A stretch of 64,000 nt of DNA from Clostridia bacterium (GCA_004347685.1 SLTJ01000026.1:1-64000); one strand, 5' to 3'; shown: positions 32,009-41,031, counted from the first letter of the stretch. Numbers and translations are program-made. Notes: generated by a model from the letters alone, not told the origin.

Positions 32009-32296
32009 TACCTCGGCGTGGGTAGCCGTGGTGGACCGCCGCGACCAATACCACGCGGCAGCCGCCACTTTTTACCAGGCAGCCTTAAAAGAGTACCCTC
32101 AACTCATCACCACCAACCTGACGGCTGCCGAAACTTATATATTGCTGCGTTTGGACTGCGGGGTTGACGTAGGGACCAGACCTTCTCCCTGACCGACGCA
32201 GTCTCCTTCGTCGTGATGAAGCAGGCCGGTATTAAAGCAGCTTTCGCCTTCGATGAACATTTCTCCACCGCCGGATTTACCAGACTTCCCGCTTAA
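31989..32296 (+). pseudogene. PIN-domain toxin with internal deletion and frameshift
   Basis: The reading starts at CTG 31989 (AGGAGAG upstream) with LDALFVDTSAWVAVVDRRDQ, including the first PIN Asp, and NLTAAETYILLRLDCGVD with the second acidic residue. Frame is lost near 32165; in another frame TFSLTDAVSFVVMKQAGIKA and AFAFDEHFSTAGF, the last third of a PIN domain with its Asp pair, run to a stop at 32296. About 40-45 residues in the middle are missing. The toxin is therefore almost certainly dead while its antitoxin remains open. Confidence 0.75.
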
Positions 32297-32897
32297 GCAT
32301 CTTTTTGCCACATACCTGTCATGTACAGCCGTTTGTGTTAGTGCAGGTTTCCATTGCCCGGGTACTCATGGTAAAATACATGGGAGAGAATACCGGTTAG
32401 GGGTTATGGCTACCTTGGCTGCCGCTCCCCCGGCCATACCCTTTTTGATTACCGGATCCAGCGATACCCTGGAAATCAGCGTGCGAAACGGTTCTGCGGC
32501 TGCCATACTGCAGGCGGTGAGCGGCGACCTGGTGACTGCGGAGTGGTGTCTGGAAAACCCAGAAAATAGAGGTTGGGGGCAAGTGGCGCCCCGGCGACAC
32601 GGGTTTCTGTCCAAGCCTGGTGGGGACGGTGCCGCTAACCGGCCCGTAGTGCCTAAGTACGAAGGTGGTAGCAACGCCCCGGCGGCCTGGTATCAGACGG
32701 CCAACCGGCCATGTAGCGCCCATGCACCTGCTAGATAAGCTATCAAGTTTGCAATTTCGTCCCGCCTGGCAGGAATCTGGCAGGTTATGGCGAAAATTTG
32801 CAACTAAGTTCTTTCTGCTAACGCACAGCTTCAACCCCGGTGGTGCAGGATCTCCGGAAAACGGGCTACACTCAACCTTGAAGGTGGAAACTGGAGG
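32297..32897. other. Region without a recognisable gene between the PIN remnant and cas6
   Basis: 600 bases. A frame from 32253 to 32738 has no ribosome binding site and no motif I recognise. A long frame on the opposite strand (to 34061) is only the antisense of the CARF gene. No repeats of CRISPR type were found. Confidence 0.4.
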
Positions 32898-33320
32898 ATG
32901 CAGCTCGCGTGCCCGGCTGGTTTTACCCTGGCCAGCTATCAAGTAGTCATTGCTGCCGGGCCCAGAGGACTGGTACTGCCGCCCTACAAGGGGTCTACCT
33001 TGCGGGGCGGCTTTGCCGGTACCTTCAGGCGCCTGGCCTGCGCTGCCCGGCAAGACGACTGCCGGGGGTGCTCCCTGAAAGATGCCTGCCCGTACCACGT
33101 CGTCTTTGAAACTTCGCCGCCGCCCGTTTCCCAGGCCCTGCGCAATCTGGCAGATATCCCCCGTCCCTTTGTCCTGGAGCCCCCCCCGGAAGATAAGACT
33201 GATTACACCCCCGGTGAGTGCCTGGCCTTCAATCTCATTCTCACCGGCCAGGCCATTCCCCTTGTCCCGAGTTCGGCTGCCAGGTCTACCCTGGAGTGGA
33301 GTTGGTTGCAGTGCCGGTGA
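32898..33320 (+). pseudogene. cas6: Truncated Cas6 endoribonuclease
   Basis: The first 125 residues follow the Cas6 family of the PF10040/DUF2276 type: LVLPPYKGSTLRGGFAGTFR, DDCRGCSLKDACPYHVVFET and YTPGECLAFNLILTGQAI. A full protein has about 250-300 residues; here similarity stops near 33265 and the frame ends 55 bases later within sequence that belongs, in another frame, to the CARF gene. The second RAMP domain and its glycine-rich loop are gone. Pre-crRNA processing would need a Cas6 from elsewhere. Confidence 0.75.
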
Positions 33321-33968
33321 CCCGTTCGGGCGGCCCGGTGGAAGACTTTCGCGCCGACGCGGACTTAACGGCTCATGCGTACCCTGTACCAGGAGGTGCG
33401 GGAAGCCAAGGTGCAGCGGCAGGTGGTGAACCTCTGCATCTCCGGCGGCCGCAAGGTCATGGGCATCATGGGCATGGTGGTGGCCCAGCTTCTCTTCGGC
33501 CCTGACGATAAGGTATGGCACCTGGTCTCCGAGGGATGGCACCCGGGCGGGGAGCGCCACCTGCACCGGAGGCCGGACGAGCCCACCTGGCTGGTACCGG
33601 TGCCGGTACTGCGCTGGTCCGAGGCGGCCACTTTGCTCCAGGCCGTGGCCCGGCTGGACGACCCCCAGGAGGTCCTGCGCTGGCAGGAAAAGCTGGCCGC
33701 CGCAGAAGAAATGCGGAGGCGCCGCGACTTTGTCGAGCGCTGGCTCACCCCGGCCGAACGGGAGGTGGTGGAGCTGGCCTGCCAGGGCCTGGACAACGCC
33801 AGCATCGCCAGCCGGCTGCACAAGCAGGAGCAGACCGTTGCCAACCAGTTGACGCAGGTTTACGCCAAGCTCGAGGAATGGCTCGGTTTCCCGCCCTTCA
33901 AGCCCGACCGCAGCATGCTCATTGCCGAATTTGCGCCGTACTTCGTGCTGCGGCGGGAGCGGGAATAG
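33270..33968 (+). pseudogene. Disrupted CARF-domain protein with LuxR-type HTH
   Basis: From 33375 an open frame of 197 residues reads LCISGGRKVMGIMGMVVAQL, the second ligand-binding motif of CARF proteins of the NE0113/Csx1-like type, and ends with a LuxR-type helix-turn-helix (LTPAEREVVELACQGLDNAS, TVANQLTQVYAKLEEW). The preceding part of the CARF domain, YPGVELVAVPVTRSGGPVED, is present but in another frame, and the N-terminal strand-loop is lost at the junction with cas6. So the original gene coded a cyclic-oligoadenylate-responsive transcription factor, now frameshifted and 5'-deleted; the ATG at 33375 might still give a truncated DNA-binding product. Confidence 0.65.
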
Positions 33969-34104
33969 GAAGAAATTACTGCTTTGAGTGGTAGCCAACA
34001 AGGAAGATAAGAGGCGCGTCACCTGGTACGATAATTTCTGTGTGGCATATGCGAGATACAATGTGTGGTTCTAGGGGAACACCCGCGCCGAAAGGGGTGA
34101 AATA

Positions 34105-35256
34105 GTGAGCAGGCTAAAGGAATATGCCACAGATCACTTACTTCTCCTGGTAGGGGAAAACCCTCTGCCGAATTATGTTGTAGCCAGGTTGTTGGGTAAG
34201 AAGTACGGAAAAGTTCACCTGATACATACCGCACGGACGGCGGAGAATGCCCGGCGGATAGCAGCCAGTCTGCAACGGTGCGAGCTGCGCTGCGAGCCGC
34301 CTTTACAGGTTCATGAGAGCTATGCCCCTGACATTGAAGAGAAAATATACTCCAGATTGAAGGAAATTGGAAGCCAAGAAAAGATAGGGCTCAACTATAC
34401 CGGCGGAACGAAGGCTATGGCAGTCCACGCTTACCAGGCCGTCAAGAGCTATCGGTCCGATGCTATCTGCAGTTATCTTGATGCACGCACATTGGAATTG
34501 ATGATTGATAATGATGGTTATCACGAGAAGGTCAATTTCCTGGTAACCCTTTCCTTGAAAGACATGTGGGGACTGCATGCCATAGCATTGAACGAGCGGA
34601 ATATCCGGCGTCAACCTACGGCCATGGGACTGGTGCACGCCATAGTGGACCTAAACATGTCCAAAGGAGGAACTGAGGCCTGGCGAGACTACCTGAAGAA
34701 CATGACTGGTCTGCCTCCCTTTAACAATATCAGGGACGCCATGCGGGAGATCTGTGGCGGGGAGTTGTCACCGGAACGCGTGGCCCGGGCCCTGGGCTTT
34801 GCCCAGTGGCAAGCCTGCAGCAAATGGCTTAACGCCGAATGGATGGAGAACTACGTGCTAGAGGCCCTTATCAAAGCAATTGGCAAGTACAGAGGAATCG
34901 CCGACTACGGAATGAGCTTGAAACGGGCAGGTGGTAACGTGCGTGAGTTTGAGTTGGATGTGGCGGCCGTAATCGGTTATCAATTATTTGCCATATCCTG
35001 CGCAGCTACTGATAACACGAGTTACTGCAAGCAGCACCTTTTTGAGGCCTTCATTCGGGCGCAGCAGATAGGTGGAGAAGAGGCACGGGTGGCGTTAGTT
35101 TGTCTCAATGATAACCCGCAAGCCTTACAGGACGATGTCGAGCGCCCCTGGGGAGCTGTGGGGAAAATCCGCGTTTTTGGCCGCAGCCACTTGCCACAAC
35201 TTGACTGTTACCTTTCTGACTGGATAGATAGGGAGACTGCGGGGTGTGATTGGTAA
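34105..35256 (+). CDS. CARF-DUF1887 (Card1/Can2-like) CRISPR ancillary protein
   Basis: 383 residues. N-terminal CARF domain: HLLLLVGENPLPNYVVARLL and LNYTGGTKAMAVHAYQAVKS, the ligand loops for cyclic oligoadenylate. C-terminal PD-(D/E)xK-like domain about residues 250-340: ENYVLEALIKAI and REFELDVAAVIGYQLFAISC. In active Card1/Can2 nucleases a Lys follows at the end of that strand; here it reads SCAATDN, so a catalytic residue may be missing. GTG 34105 follows AAAGGGGTG. It heads the intact type III-D operon and its stop overlaps the cas10 ATG. Predicted role: nuclease (or cyclic-nucleotide binder) switched on by Cas10 signalling. Confidence 0.82.
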   Translation: MSRLKEYATDHLLLLVGENPLPNYVVARLLGKKYGKVHLIHTARTAENARRIAASLQRCELRCEPPLQVHESYAPDIEEKIYSRLKEIGSQEKIGLNYTGGTKAMAVHAYQAVKSYRSDAICSYLDARTLELMIDNDGYHEKVNFLVTLSLKDMWGLHAIALNERNIRRQPTAMGLVHAIVDLNMSKGGTEAWRDYLKNMTGLPPFNNIRDAMREICGGELSPERVARALGFAQWQACSKWLNAEWMENYVLEALIKAIGKYRGIADYGMSLKRAGGNVREFELDVAAVIGYQLFAISCAATDNTSYCKQHLFEAFIRAQQIGGEEARVALVCLNDNPQALQDDVERPWGAVGKIRVFGRSHLPQLDCYLSDWIDRETAGCDW

Positions 35257-36845
35257 TGCCTGTGTTGAGTGTGGTAGATGTAAGACGGATCCAGCGCTAC
35301 GTGTTCGGCAGCAATATCTTGAGACATAATGTAGGTGCCTCGGCCCTGGTGGAGCAGGCTGTCAGTGATTGGGTGTTCGATAGCTTGCGAGAACCCCATA
35401 ACGTGCGGGACGGTAATATTGTCGATCTGCGAATGGAGCGGGATAGCCTGGCGGCGGAAGTAATTTATTCCGGTGGTGGCAACGCTGCCGTTATCTTTGC
35501 CGATATGGAGGAGGCCCGGCAGTTTGCCCGGCGATATACTGCCAAGGTTCTCCTAGAGGCACCCGGTCTGGAAGTTACCCTGGCCCACAGCGACCCTTTT
35601 ATCTGGGAGACGGAAAGTCTTGCCCGTGTGCTTGATAAGATCATGCAGCGGGTGGCGGTAAAAAAACTGGCGGTTACCGGCCCAACTCCCTTACTGGGAC
35701 TGAGCGTTACTGCTGCATGCGACTTTACCGGGCTTCCTGCGGTCGGAACAGATGAGGAGGACAAACTTGTCTCTGCCGAAGTGGAGGCCAAAACTGAGGC
35801 TGCCCTCAAGGGTAGACCGAAATTTGAACAGAAATTGAACCGGGAACTTGAGTCACAGGGTTACACTATGGCTCGGGATTTTGACCACTTTGGGCGCTCC
35901 AAGGGTGAGTCCAGTTACATTGGGATCATCCACACAGACGGCAACGGCATGAGCCGGCGTAAAAAACGGATTGGAGAGCAGTTTTCTGCGTGCGACAAAA
36001 ACCGGGAGTATATCTTGGCCATGCGCAGATTCTCCAGGTCGGTGGCAAAGGCTGTTGACGACGCCCTGTTGGCCACGCTCCAAGCTATCCTCAGTGTCGT
36101 CGAGAGAATCTCCATAGACGGTACCTCAAGAGAGGTAATCGCTGGCACGGTGGAGATCCGCGATAAAAGGATCCCCTTCCGGCCGATTGTAGTCGGGGGC
36201 GACGACGTTACCCTGGTGGTAGACGGACGGCTGGCCCTCAGCGTAGCTGCTTTCTACCTGGAGCGTTTTTCGTCCAGTACGTTGGCTGATGGCAAACCTG
36301 CCTATGCCCGGGCCGGAGTAGCTATCGTAAAGACCCATTATCCTTTTGCTCGGGCCTATGCCCTGGCTGAGGAGTTGTGTGCCAGCGCCAAAAAATGTAT
36401 CCAGGAACGCTGTGACCCCCCTTATAACGAAGAGGGGCTTTCCGCTCTCGACTGGCATATTGCCACCACGGGTTTCCTTGGCTCCCTGGAGGAAATGCGG
36501 GAGCGGTCTGGAGAGGGGAAACTTCATCTGCGCCCTCTACGCTTAACTTCCCCTGACAAGGACTGGCGTTCCTGGCGAGCTTTTACGGAGGTGGTCGAGG
36601 ATTTTCAGAAAGGGCCATCGTGGGCCGGGCGGCGGAATAAGGTCAAAGCCTTACGAGATGCCTTACGGGACCGCGGTGATGCGGTCAAGGACTTCCTGCG
36701 CAACTATCAGTGTTCGTTGCACTTGCCGGAGGACTGGCCTCCCAGTTTGGCGGAAACCGGCTGGTATGGTGACACCTGCGGGTACTTTGACGCGATAGAA
36801 GCCATGGACTTCTACACTCCGTTAGCGAAGGGTGACATGGTGTGA
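35256..36845 (+). CDS. cas10: Cas10-like large subunit of type III-D, without HD domain
   Basis: 529 residues, short for Cas10. It starts directly with a palm-like segment (LSVVDVRRIQRYVFGSNILR, GASALVEQA) and has IHTDGNGMSRRKKRIG in the second palm and GGDD at residues 314-317 in IVVGGDDVTLVV, the cyclase motif that makes cyclic oligoadenylates from ATP. No N-terminal HD nuclease is present. The C-terminal 150 residues are helical. ATG 35256 shares its A with the stop of the CARF gene, and the next gene starts four bases before its end. A Cas10 able to signal but not to cut DNA is the likely reading. Confidence 0.87.
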   Translation: MPVLSVVDVRRIQRYVFGSNILRHNVGASALVEQAVSDWVFDSLREPHNVRDGNIVDLRMERDSLAAEVIYSGGGNAAVIFADMEEARQFARRYTAKVLLEAPGLEVTLAHSDPFIWETESLARVLDKIMQRVAVKKLAVTGPTPLLGLSVTAACDFTGLPAVGTDEEDKLVSAEVEAKTEAALKGRPKFEQKLNRELESQGYTMARDFDHFGRSKGESSYIGIIHTDGNGMSRRKKRIGEQFSACDKNREYILAMRRFSRSVAKAVDDALLATLQAILSVVERISIDGTSREVIAGTVEIRDKRIPFRPIVVGGDDVTLVVDGRLALSVAAFYLERFSSSTLADGKPAYARAGVAIVKTHYPFARAYALAEELCASAKKCIQERCDPPYNEEGLSALDWHIATTGFLGSLEEMRERSGEGKLHLRPLRLTSPDKDWRSWRAFTEVVEDFQKGPSWAGRRNKVKALRDALRDRGDAVKDFLRNYQCSLHLPEDWPPSLAETGWYGDTCGYFDAIEAMDFYTPLAKGDMV

Positions 36846-37510
36846 ACACCTACCTCATTAGATTAAAGTTGCTGAGTGATACTACCTTCGGACGGGGCGA
36901 CGGTGTAAGCGGGTTGCTGGACAGCGAGGTACAGCACGATGCGGATGGTTTGCCTTATCTGGGTGGGCGTACCCTTAAGGGGCTGCTAAGAAATGAGTGC
37001 ATCAAGATCATGGGGGCCTTAAGATCCCAGGGCCTCTCCCAGTGCTTCGAGCCAAGCGCCTCGCGCCTTTTCGGTTCTCCGGGGACAACCGAGGACCCGT
37101 CGGGTATTATGCACGTGGGCAATGCCCGTCTCCCGGAGGATCTGTGTCGTGCCGTGCATAAAGATGTCCGACGTGGCACATTGAAACCCTGGGAAGTTCT
37201 TGATTCCCTTACGACAATCCGCCGGCAAACTGCAATTGATCCTGTCTCGGGTGCGCCGCAAGAGAATACCCTGCGATCCGTACGGGTGATTATCCGGGGT
37301 CTACCATTTACTGCTCAGGTTTCCTTTGCCGTCGCCCCTTCAGTTCATGACCTAGCGCTGCTTGCCGCTTGCGTTAAAGCTCTGCGACGGGTCGGTGAGG
37401 GGCGCAATCGTGGCCGGGGTTTGGTGGAATGTCGTCTGCTGGACGGAGCGGCTGTAGATTGTACTGATCATTATTTCGCAGAATTCAGGAGGGCTATAAC
37501 GGGATGCTAG
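36842..37510 (+). CDS. Cas7-like (Csm3-type) RAMP protein
   Basis: 222 residues with a single RAMP fold: IRLKLLSDTTFGRGDGVSGL, LPYLGGRTLKGLLRNECIKI, and a glycine-rich loop GEGRNRGRGLVECRL near the end. The thumb-like region TIRRQTAIDPVSGAPQENTL resembles the Csm3/Cmr4 loop; an Asp before it (DADGLPY) could be the backbone Asp that cleaves target RNA in family members. It should form one backbone unit along crRNA. GTG start overlaps the cas10 stop. Confidence 0.8.
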   Translation: MNTYLIRLKLLSDTTFGRGDGVSGLLDSEVQHDADGLPYLGGRTLKGLLRNECIKIMGALRSQGLSQCFEPSASRLFGSPGTTEDPSGIMHVGNARLPEDLCRAVHKDVRRGTLKPWEVLDSLTTIRRQTAIDPVSGAPQENTLRSVRVIIRGLPFTAQVSFAVAPSVHDLALLAACVKALRRVGEGRNRGRGLVECRLLDGAAVDCTDHYFAEFRRAITGC

Positions 37511-39051
37511 CTTTAGTTTTTGACATTTACCTGGAAGAGCCGTTACTGGTGGGTGAGCCGGCGGCCGGTGACCCTAACAGCCTGCGGAGTTTGGACTTTA
37601 TCCCCGGAAGCACCCTCCGCGGAGCACTTATCGAAGCATTCCTTCGTAAGCGCGGTCTCGCCGATCCCCTGGCAGATTCCGAAACCAGGAATCTCTTCTT
37701 CGAGGGCGGGCTCACCTTCCTGCACGCTTACCCAGTGGATCAGCGTGGCCACCGGACATTACCCGTCCCGCTGTCCTGGTTTACCCCAAAGGATCTTCCG
37801 GACCCGATTTACGATTTTGCCGCAGGTGAGGCTGATGTAGAAGACGTCAAGCAAATGGCAGAGCCCTTCTGCTCACTTGAGGCAAGGGACGATAGGACCT
37901 GTGCCGAGTTGGTGACCCCGCGTAAGACCGTTGTGGTTCACATCAACCGGGGAGGTTCTGGCGTCGGCAACAAGACGGTTTTTCAATACGTATCCCTGGC
38001 GGCAGACCAGGCGTTCCAAGCCGTCGTGCTAGCGGAGAAGCAGAGGTATTTAGAAATTATGGCCGACCTGCTGGGAGAAGCCAAACTGCGACTCGGCCGA
38101 TCGCGGTCGGCTGGCTACGGCAGCGTGGTGGTGGAGAATTTACATAATGACGATAATTGGAGCGAGTACCAGGAAAACAACCCTTTCTCCAGCCTGATTA
38201 TTGTAACTGCATTGAGCGATATTTTACTGCGGGACGAAAACGGTGCCTACACCACTGACCTAGACGGCGTGGTAGGCGTTCACCACCAAGCAGCTTATGT
38301 GGGGACACGGATTGTGGGTGGGTTCAATCGCAAGTGGGGATTGCCCCTTCCCCAAGCTACGGCCATCAAGGCGGGAAGTGTCTATGTATATGCAAGCAGC
38401 GAAGCCCTTTTAGCTAAGTTGCGGGAATTGCAGCAGTACGGCGTGGGCGAGCGCAGGGAGGAGGGGTATGGGCGGATCGCGGTTAACTGGCATGGGGCGC
38501 AGGAAGTTACCAGGGCCGTCGTCGGCGAAGAAACTCCTTTACCAGAGGCGCTGAAAGGGGGAAGTGCGGCCATTGCCGCCCGGATGGCAGAGCGATTGTT
38601 GCGCGCTCGTCTTGATAGGGCTCTTGTTATGGCTATCAATCGTATTGATGTGATTTCTTCTCCGTCACCAGCCCAACTAGCCCACCTGCGCGTCCAGGCA
38701 CGGCGGGCCATGATCACTGGAAACCTGGGGTTATTGGTCAATTACTTGCAAAAAATGAAAAGGCCGGCGTGGGAGCAATTTAACCTGGCCAGGATGGGCG
38801 GGGGGCAGTTTTTCTCCGGCCAGCCCTTGTACGGCTGGCTACTCGATCTTGTTCGACGGCCCGAAACAGTATGGGAGATACTCGGGGTCTATGCGCAGCA
38901 GAGACCGGTGCCTGCGATAGGCCAGCAAGAAGCTGCCTTAACTCAGGCGCTGGCCATCGAGTATGTGGTCCGCCTAATTGACGGGCTGGCGCGCAAGCTG
39001 AGTCGGGAGAAAACCAGTGCAGGGGGTGAACGGGCCGGTGAACGGAGTTAG
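37504..39051 (+). CDS. csx10: Csx10-family RAMP protein (type III-D marker)
   Basis: 515 residues. The first half follows Csx10: FDIYLEEPLLVGEPAAGDPN, SLDFIPGSTLRGALIEAFLR, AKLRLGRSRSAGYGSVVV and EGYGRIAV. Csx10 plays the Cas5 role at the 5' end of crRNA in type III-D. The last 160 residues (LRARLDRALVMAINRIDVIS, ARRAMITGNLGLLVNYLQKM) are rich in helix and could be a fused small subunit (Cas11-like); this is inference. ATG overlaps the stop of the Cas7-like gene, and the downstream Cas7-2x gene begins inside its last 35 bases. Confidence 0.85.
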   Translation: MLALVFDIYLEEPLLVGEPAAGDPNSLRSLDFIPGSTLRGALIEAFLRKRGLADPLADSETRNLFFEGGLTFLHAYPVDQRGHRTLPVPLSWFTPKDLPDPIYDFAAGEADVEDVKQMAEPFCSLEARDDRTCAELVTPRKTVVVHINRGGSGVGNKTVFQYVSLAADQAFQAVVLAEKQRYLEIMADLLGEAKLRLGRSRSAGYGSVVVENLHNDDNWSEYQENNPFSSLIIVTALSDILLRDENGAYTTDLDGVVGVHHQAAYVGTRIVGGFNRKWGLPLPQATAIKAGSVYVYASSEALLAKLRELQQYGVGERREEGYGRIAVNWHGAQEVTRAVVGEETPLPEALKGGSAAIAARMAERLLRARLDRALVMAINRIDVISSPSPAQLAHLRVQARRAMITGNLGLLVNYLQKMKRPAWEQFNLARMGGGQFFSGQPLYGWLLDLVRRPETVWEILGVYAQQRPVPAIGQQEAALTQALAIEYVVRLIDGLARKLSREKTSAGGERAGERS

Positions 39052-40477
39052 AGGAATAACGAAGGTTTACGTAGTAGAGGGTGATCTCGTACTTGAGAGC
39101 CCCGCCTGCCCTGGTAGCGGTGACCGGGAAGGGCTGACCGATATCCAGCTACAACTCGATCCCCTGGAGGGCCGGGCTTTAATTACCGGGGCTTCCCTGG
39201 CCGGTGCCCTGCGCAGTTATCTGCGCGAGCGGGAGTATGGTTACCGCCAGCCGGAACGCCCTGACGGCCTGGCGTCACGCCTTTTTGGGTTCCAGGGGCC
39301 GGAAGGGCTGGCCAACAGGGACCAAGCAGAAATGGAGGAGAGTTACCTTATAGTAAACGATGCCTTGAGTCTGTCGCTACAAGCTCCAGGGGGGCGGCCT
39401 GGGACAGAAATCCGGGATGGGGTGGCCATTGACCCGGCCACCCGGACGGCCAAAGAAGACCACAAGTTTGAGTTGGAGTTGCTCGAGGCCGGCACGAGCT
39501 TCCCACTTCATTTTGAGCTCCACGTGGACCGGGAAAACGAAGCAGACCTCGTGCGAGCCCTGGCCGTGGCGCTTCAGGGGCTGGAGAGGGGCGAGATTGC
39601 CCTGGGGGCCAGGAAGTCCAGGGGATTCGGTCGCTGCCGGGTGCGTTGCTGGCGGGCTTGTACTTACGATCTGGCTACCCCCGATGGGCTTATCCAATGG
39701 CTAGAAGGAATACATAATTGGGAAAAAGGTCAGCCTATTGACCTTATCCTAGGTGCGACAGGTACAGACTTTGACCGCCGTCAATTGGCCACCCTTATAG
39801 CAAAATTTCGCGTCAACGGTTCGGTAATGATTCGCGCGGCAACTGCTGACCCGGGCGCGCCGGATGCCGTGCACCTGCAATCGAATCGAAGGGGATCGCC
39901 CCGACCTGTGATCAGCGGGACGAGTCTGGCAGGGGCTTTGCGGGCCCGGGCCACCCGGATCGCTCTTACTATGGCCCAGGGCCCCGAGGGTGAAGACCGG
40001 GCGAGGCAATTAGTGGAGGACCTTTTCGGGCCACCCACTGAGGCCAGGGTGAGGAAGGCCAGCCGGGTGATCACCGAAGAAACTGAACTCAAGAACGGCC
40101 GGTGCCTGGTGCAGCGCCGCATCAAGATCGACCGTTTCACCGGCGGCACCTATCCTGGCGCTCTTTTTGCCGAACAGCCTGTATTCGGTACAGCCGCCGC
40201 CGAAGTGACATTACAGCTTGCTGTGCTGCAGCCGGGCGAGGCAGATCTGGGTCTGCTCCTGCTCTTATTGAAGGATTTATGGACTGGTGATTTGCCTATC
40301 GGGGGTGGCGTTGGCGTGGGGCGAGGAAGGCTAGAGGGTATAGAAGCTGTCCTGCAGCATGGCGATGTGAAGTGCACATTCAGACAAGAGAGAACGGCGT
40401 TAACCGTTGATGGAACCGACAGAAATATCCTTGAGGGGTACCTGCAAGCGTTTCTGCGGGAGGTGGGGCATCAATGA
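39017..40477 (+). CDS. Double Cas7 RAMP protein (Cas7-2x type)
   Basis: 486 residues with two complete RAMP units. Unit 1 (about 10-225): ALITGASLAGALRSYLRERE, EIRDGVAIDPATRTAKEDHK, GARKSRGFGRCRVRC. Unit 2 (about 240-450): VISGTSLAGALRARATRIAL, VQRRIKIDRFTGGTYPGALF, GGGVGVGRGRLEGIEA. This doubled arrangement matches the fused Cas7 backbone subunit known from type III-D complexes. Both units keep an Asp in the VAIDP/IKIDR loop. GTG start behind GGGAGAAAA; stop overlaps the csx19 ATG. Confidence 0.85.
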   Translation: MQGVNGPVNGVRGITKVYVVEGDLVLESPACPGSGDREGLTDIQLQLDPLEGRALITGASLAGALRSYLREREYGYRQPERPDGLASRLFGFQGPEGLANRDQAEMEESYLIVNDALSLSLQAPGGRPGTEIRDGVAIDPATRTAKEDHKFELELLEAGTSFPLHFELHVDRENEADLVRALAVALQGLERGEIALGARKSRGFGRCRVRCWRACTYDLATPDGLIQWLEGIHNWEKGQPIDLILGATGTDFDRRQLATLIAKFRVNGSVMIRAATADPGAPDAVHLQSNRRGSPRPVISGTSLAGALRARATRIALTMAQGPEGEDRARQLVEDLFGPPTEARVRKASRVITEETELKNGRCLVQRRIKIDRFTGGTYPGALFAEQPVFGTAAAEVTLQLAVLQPGEADLGLLLLLLKDLWTGDLPIGGGVGVGRGRLEGIEAVLQHGDVKCTFRQERTALTVDGTDRNILEGYLQAFLREVGHQ

Positions 40478-41031
40478 GAGAGAAACGTGTGGTTCACCTG
40501 CAGGTGAAGCGCCTGTCAGTCTCGTCGGAAGGGGGTAGTGACATCTGTGCCTGGCTGGAGGAAACGGCCGCGCAATTTGGGCTACCGTGGGTGCTAGCTC
40601 ATACACTTGGGGGTGTTGTTTGGGGTGAATATCGCCAGGGTAGATTGGTACTGGCCGGTGATATTTTCCCCGGAACGGCGCCCCCCTTGTACGATCATAC
40701 ATTGCAGCAGGCGCGGCTGTTCGGCCCAGGCGGCGAGTTGTTACTCTGGAAAAACGGTGAAGAATGGAAATCTCGGGTGGTCATTGAGGGTGTGGGCCAG
40801 CCGGAAGATGTATTCGACGAAGTCGAGCTCCTGTGGGGCGGTCCGGGTGGCACCATCAAGGATGGCTTTACTTGGCTTGCGCCTAACTCCCGCGGTCTAC
40901 GGCAAGTCGTACCTGTGGCGGTGCCCGGGCGGGTTGGGGTTATTGTCCGTCACGTCGTGAGGTACCGGGAGGATGACGGGACGGCGTATATCGCTCTGAG
41001 CCGACTGGTTGGCTTTCATCAGCTTCGTTAA
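40474..41031 (+). CDS. csx19: Csx19/TIGR03984-like CRISPR protein
   Basis: 185 residues. Placement between the double Cas7 and the TIGR03986-type RAMP, its length and features such as LEETAAQFGLPWVLAHTLGGVVWG and a beta-rich core fit the TIGR03984 family, which corresponds to Csx19 of type III-D loci. Csx19 is a structural component of the III-D effector near Cas10; a precise function is not known. Starts with an ATGA overlap. Confidence 0.75.
   Translation: MREKRVVHLQVKRLSVSSEGGSDICAWLEETAAQFGLPWVLAHTLGGVVWGEYRQGRLVLAGDIFPGTAPPLYDHTLQQARLFGPGGELLLWKNGEEWKSRVVIEGVGQPEDVFDEVELLWGGPGGTIKDGFTWLAPNSRGLRQVVPVAVPGRVGVIVRHVVRYREDDGTAYIALSRLVGFHQLR

Noticed and set aside
32253-32738. A 161-codon frame on the plus strand after the PIN remnant
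   Set aside because: No ribosome binding site, no recognised motif, low-complexity composition; it partly overlaps the PIN remnant's end. A small real protein from an internal ATG at 32406 cannot be excluded but has no support.
32397-34061. A 554-codon open frame on the minus strand
   Set aside because: It is antisense to the cas6 and CARF remnants; its translation is Pro/Gly/Arg/Leu-rich with no motif, as expected for a shadow frame in high-GC DNA.
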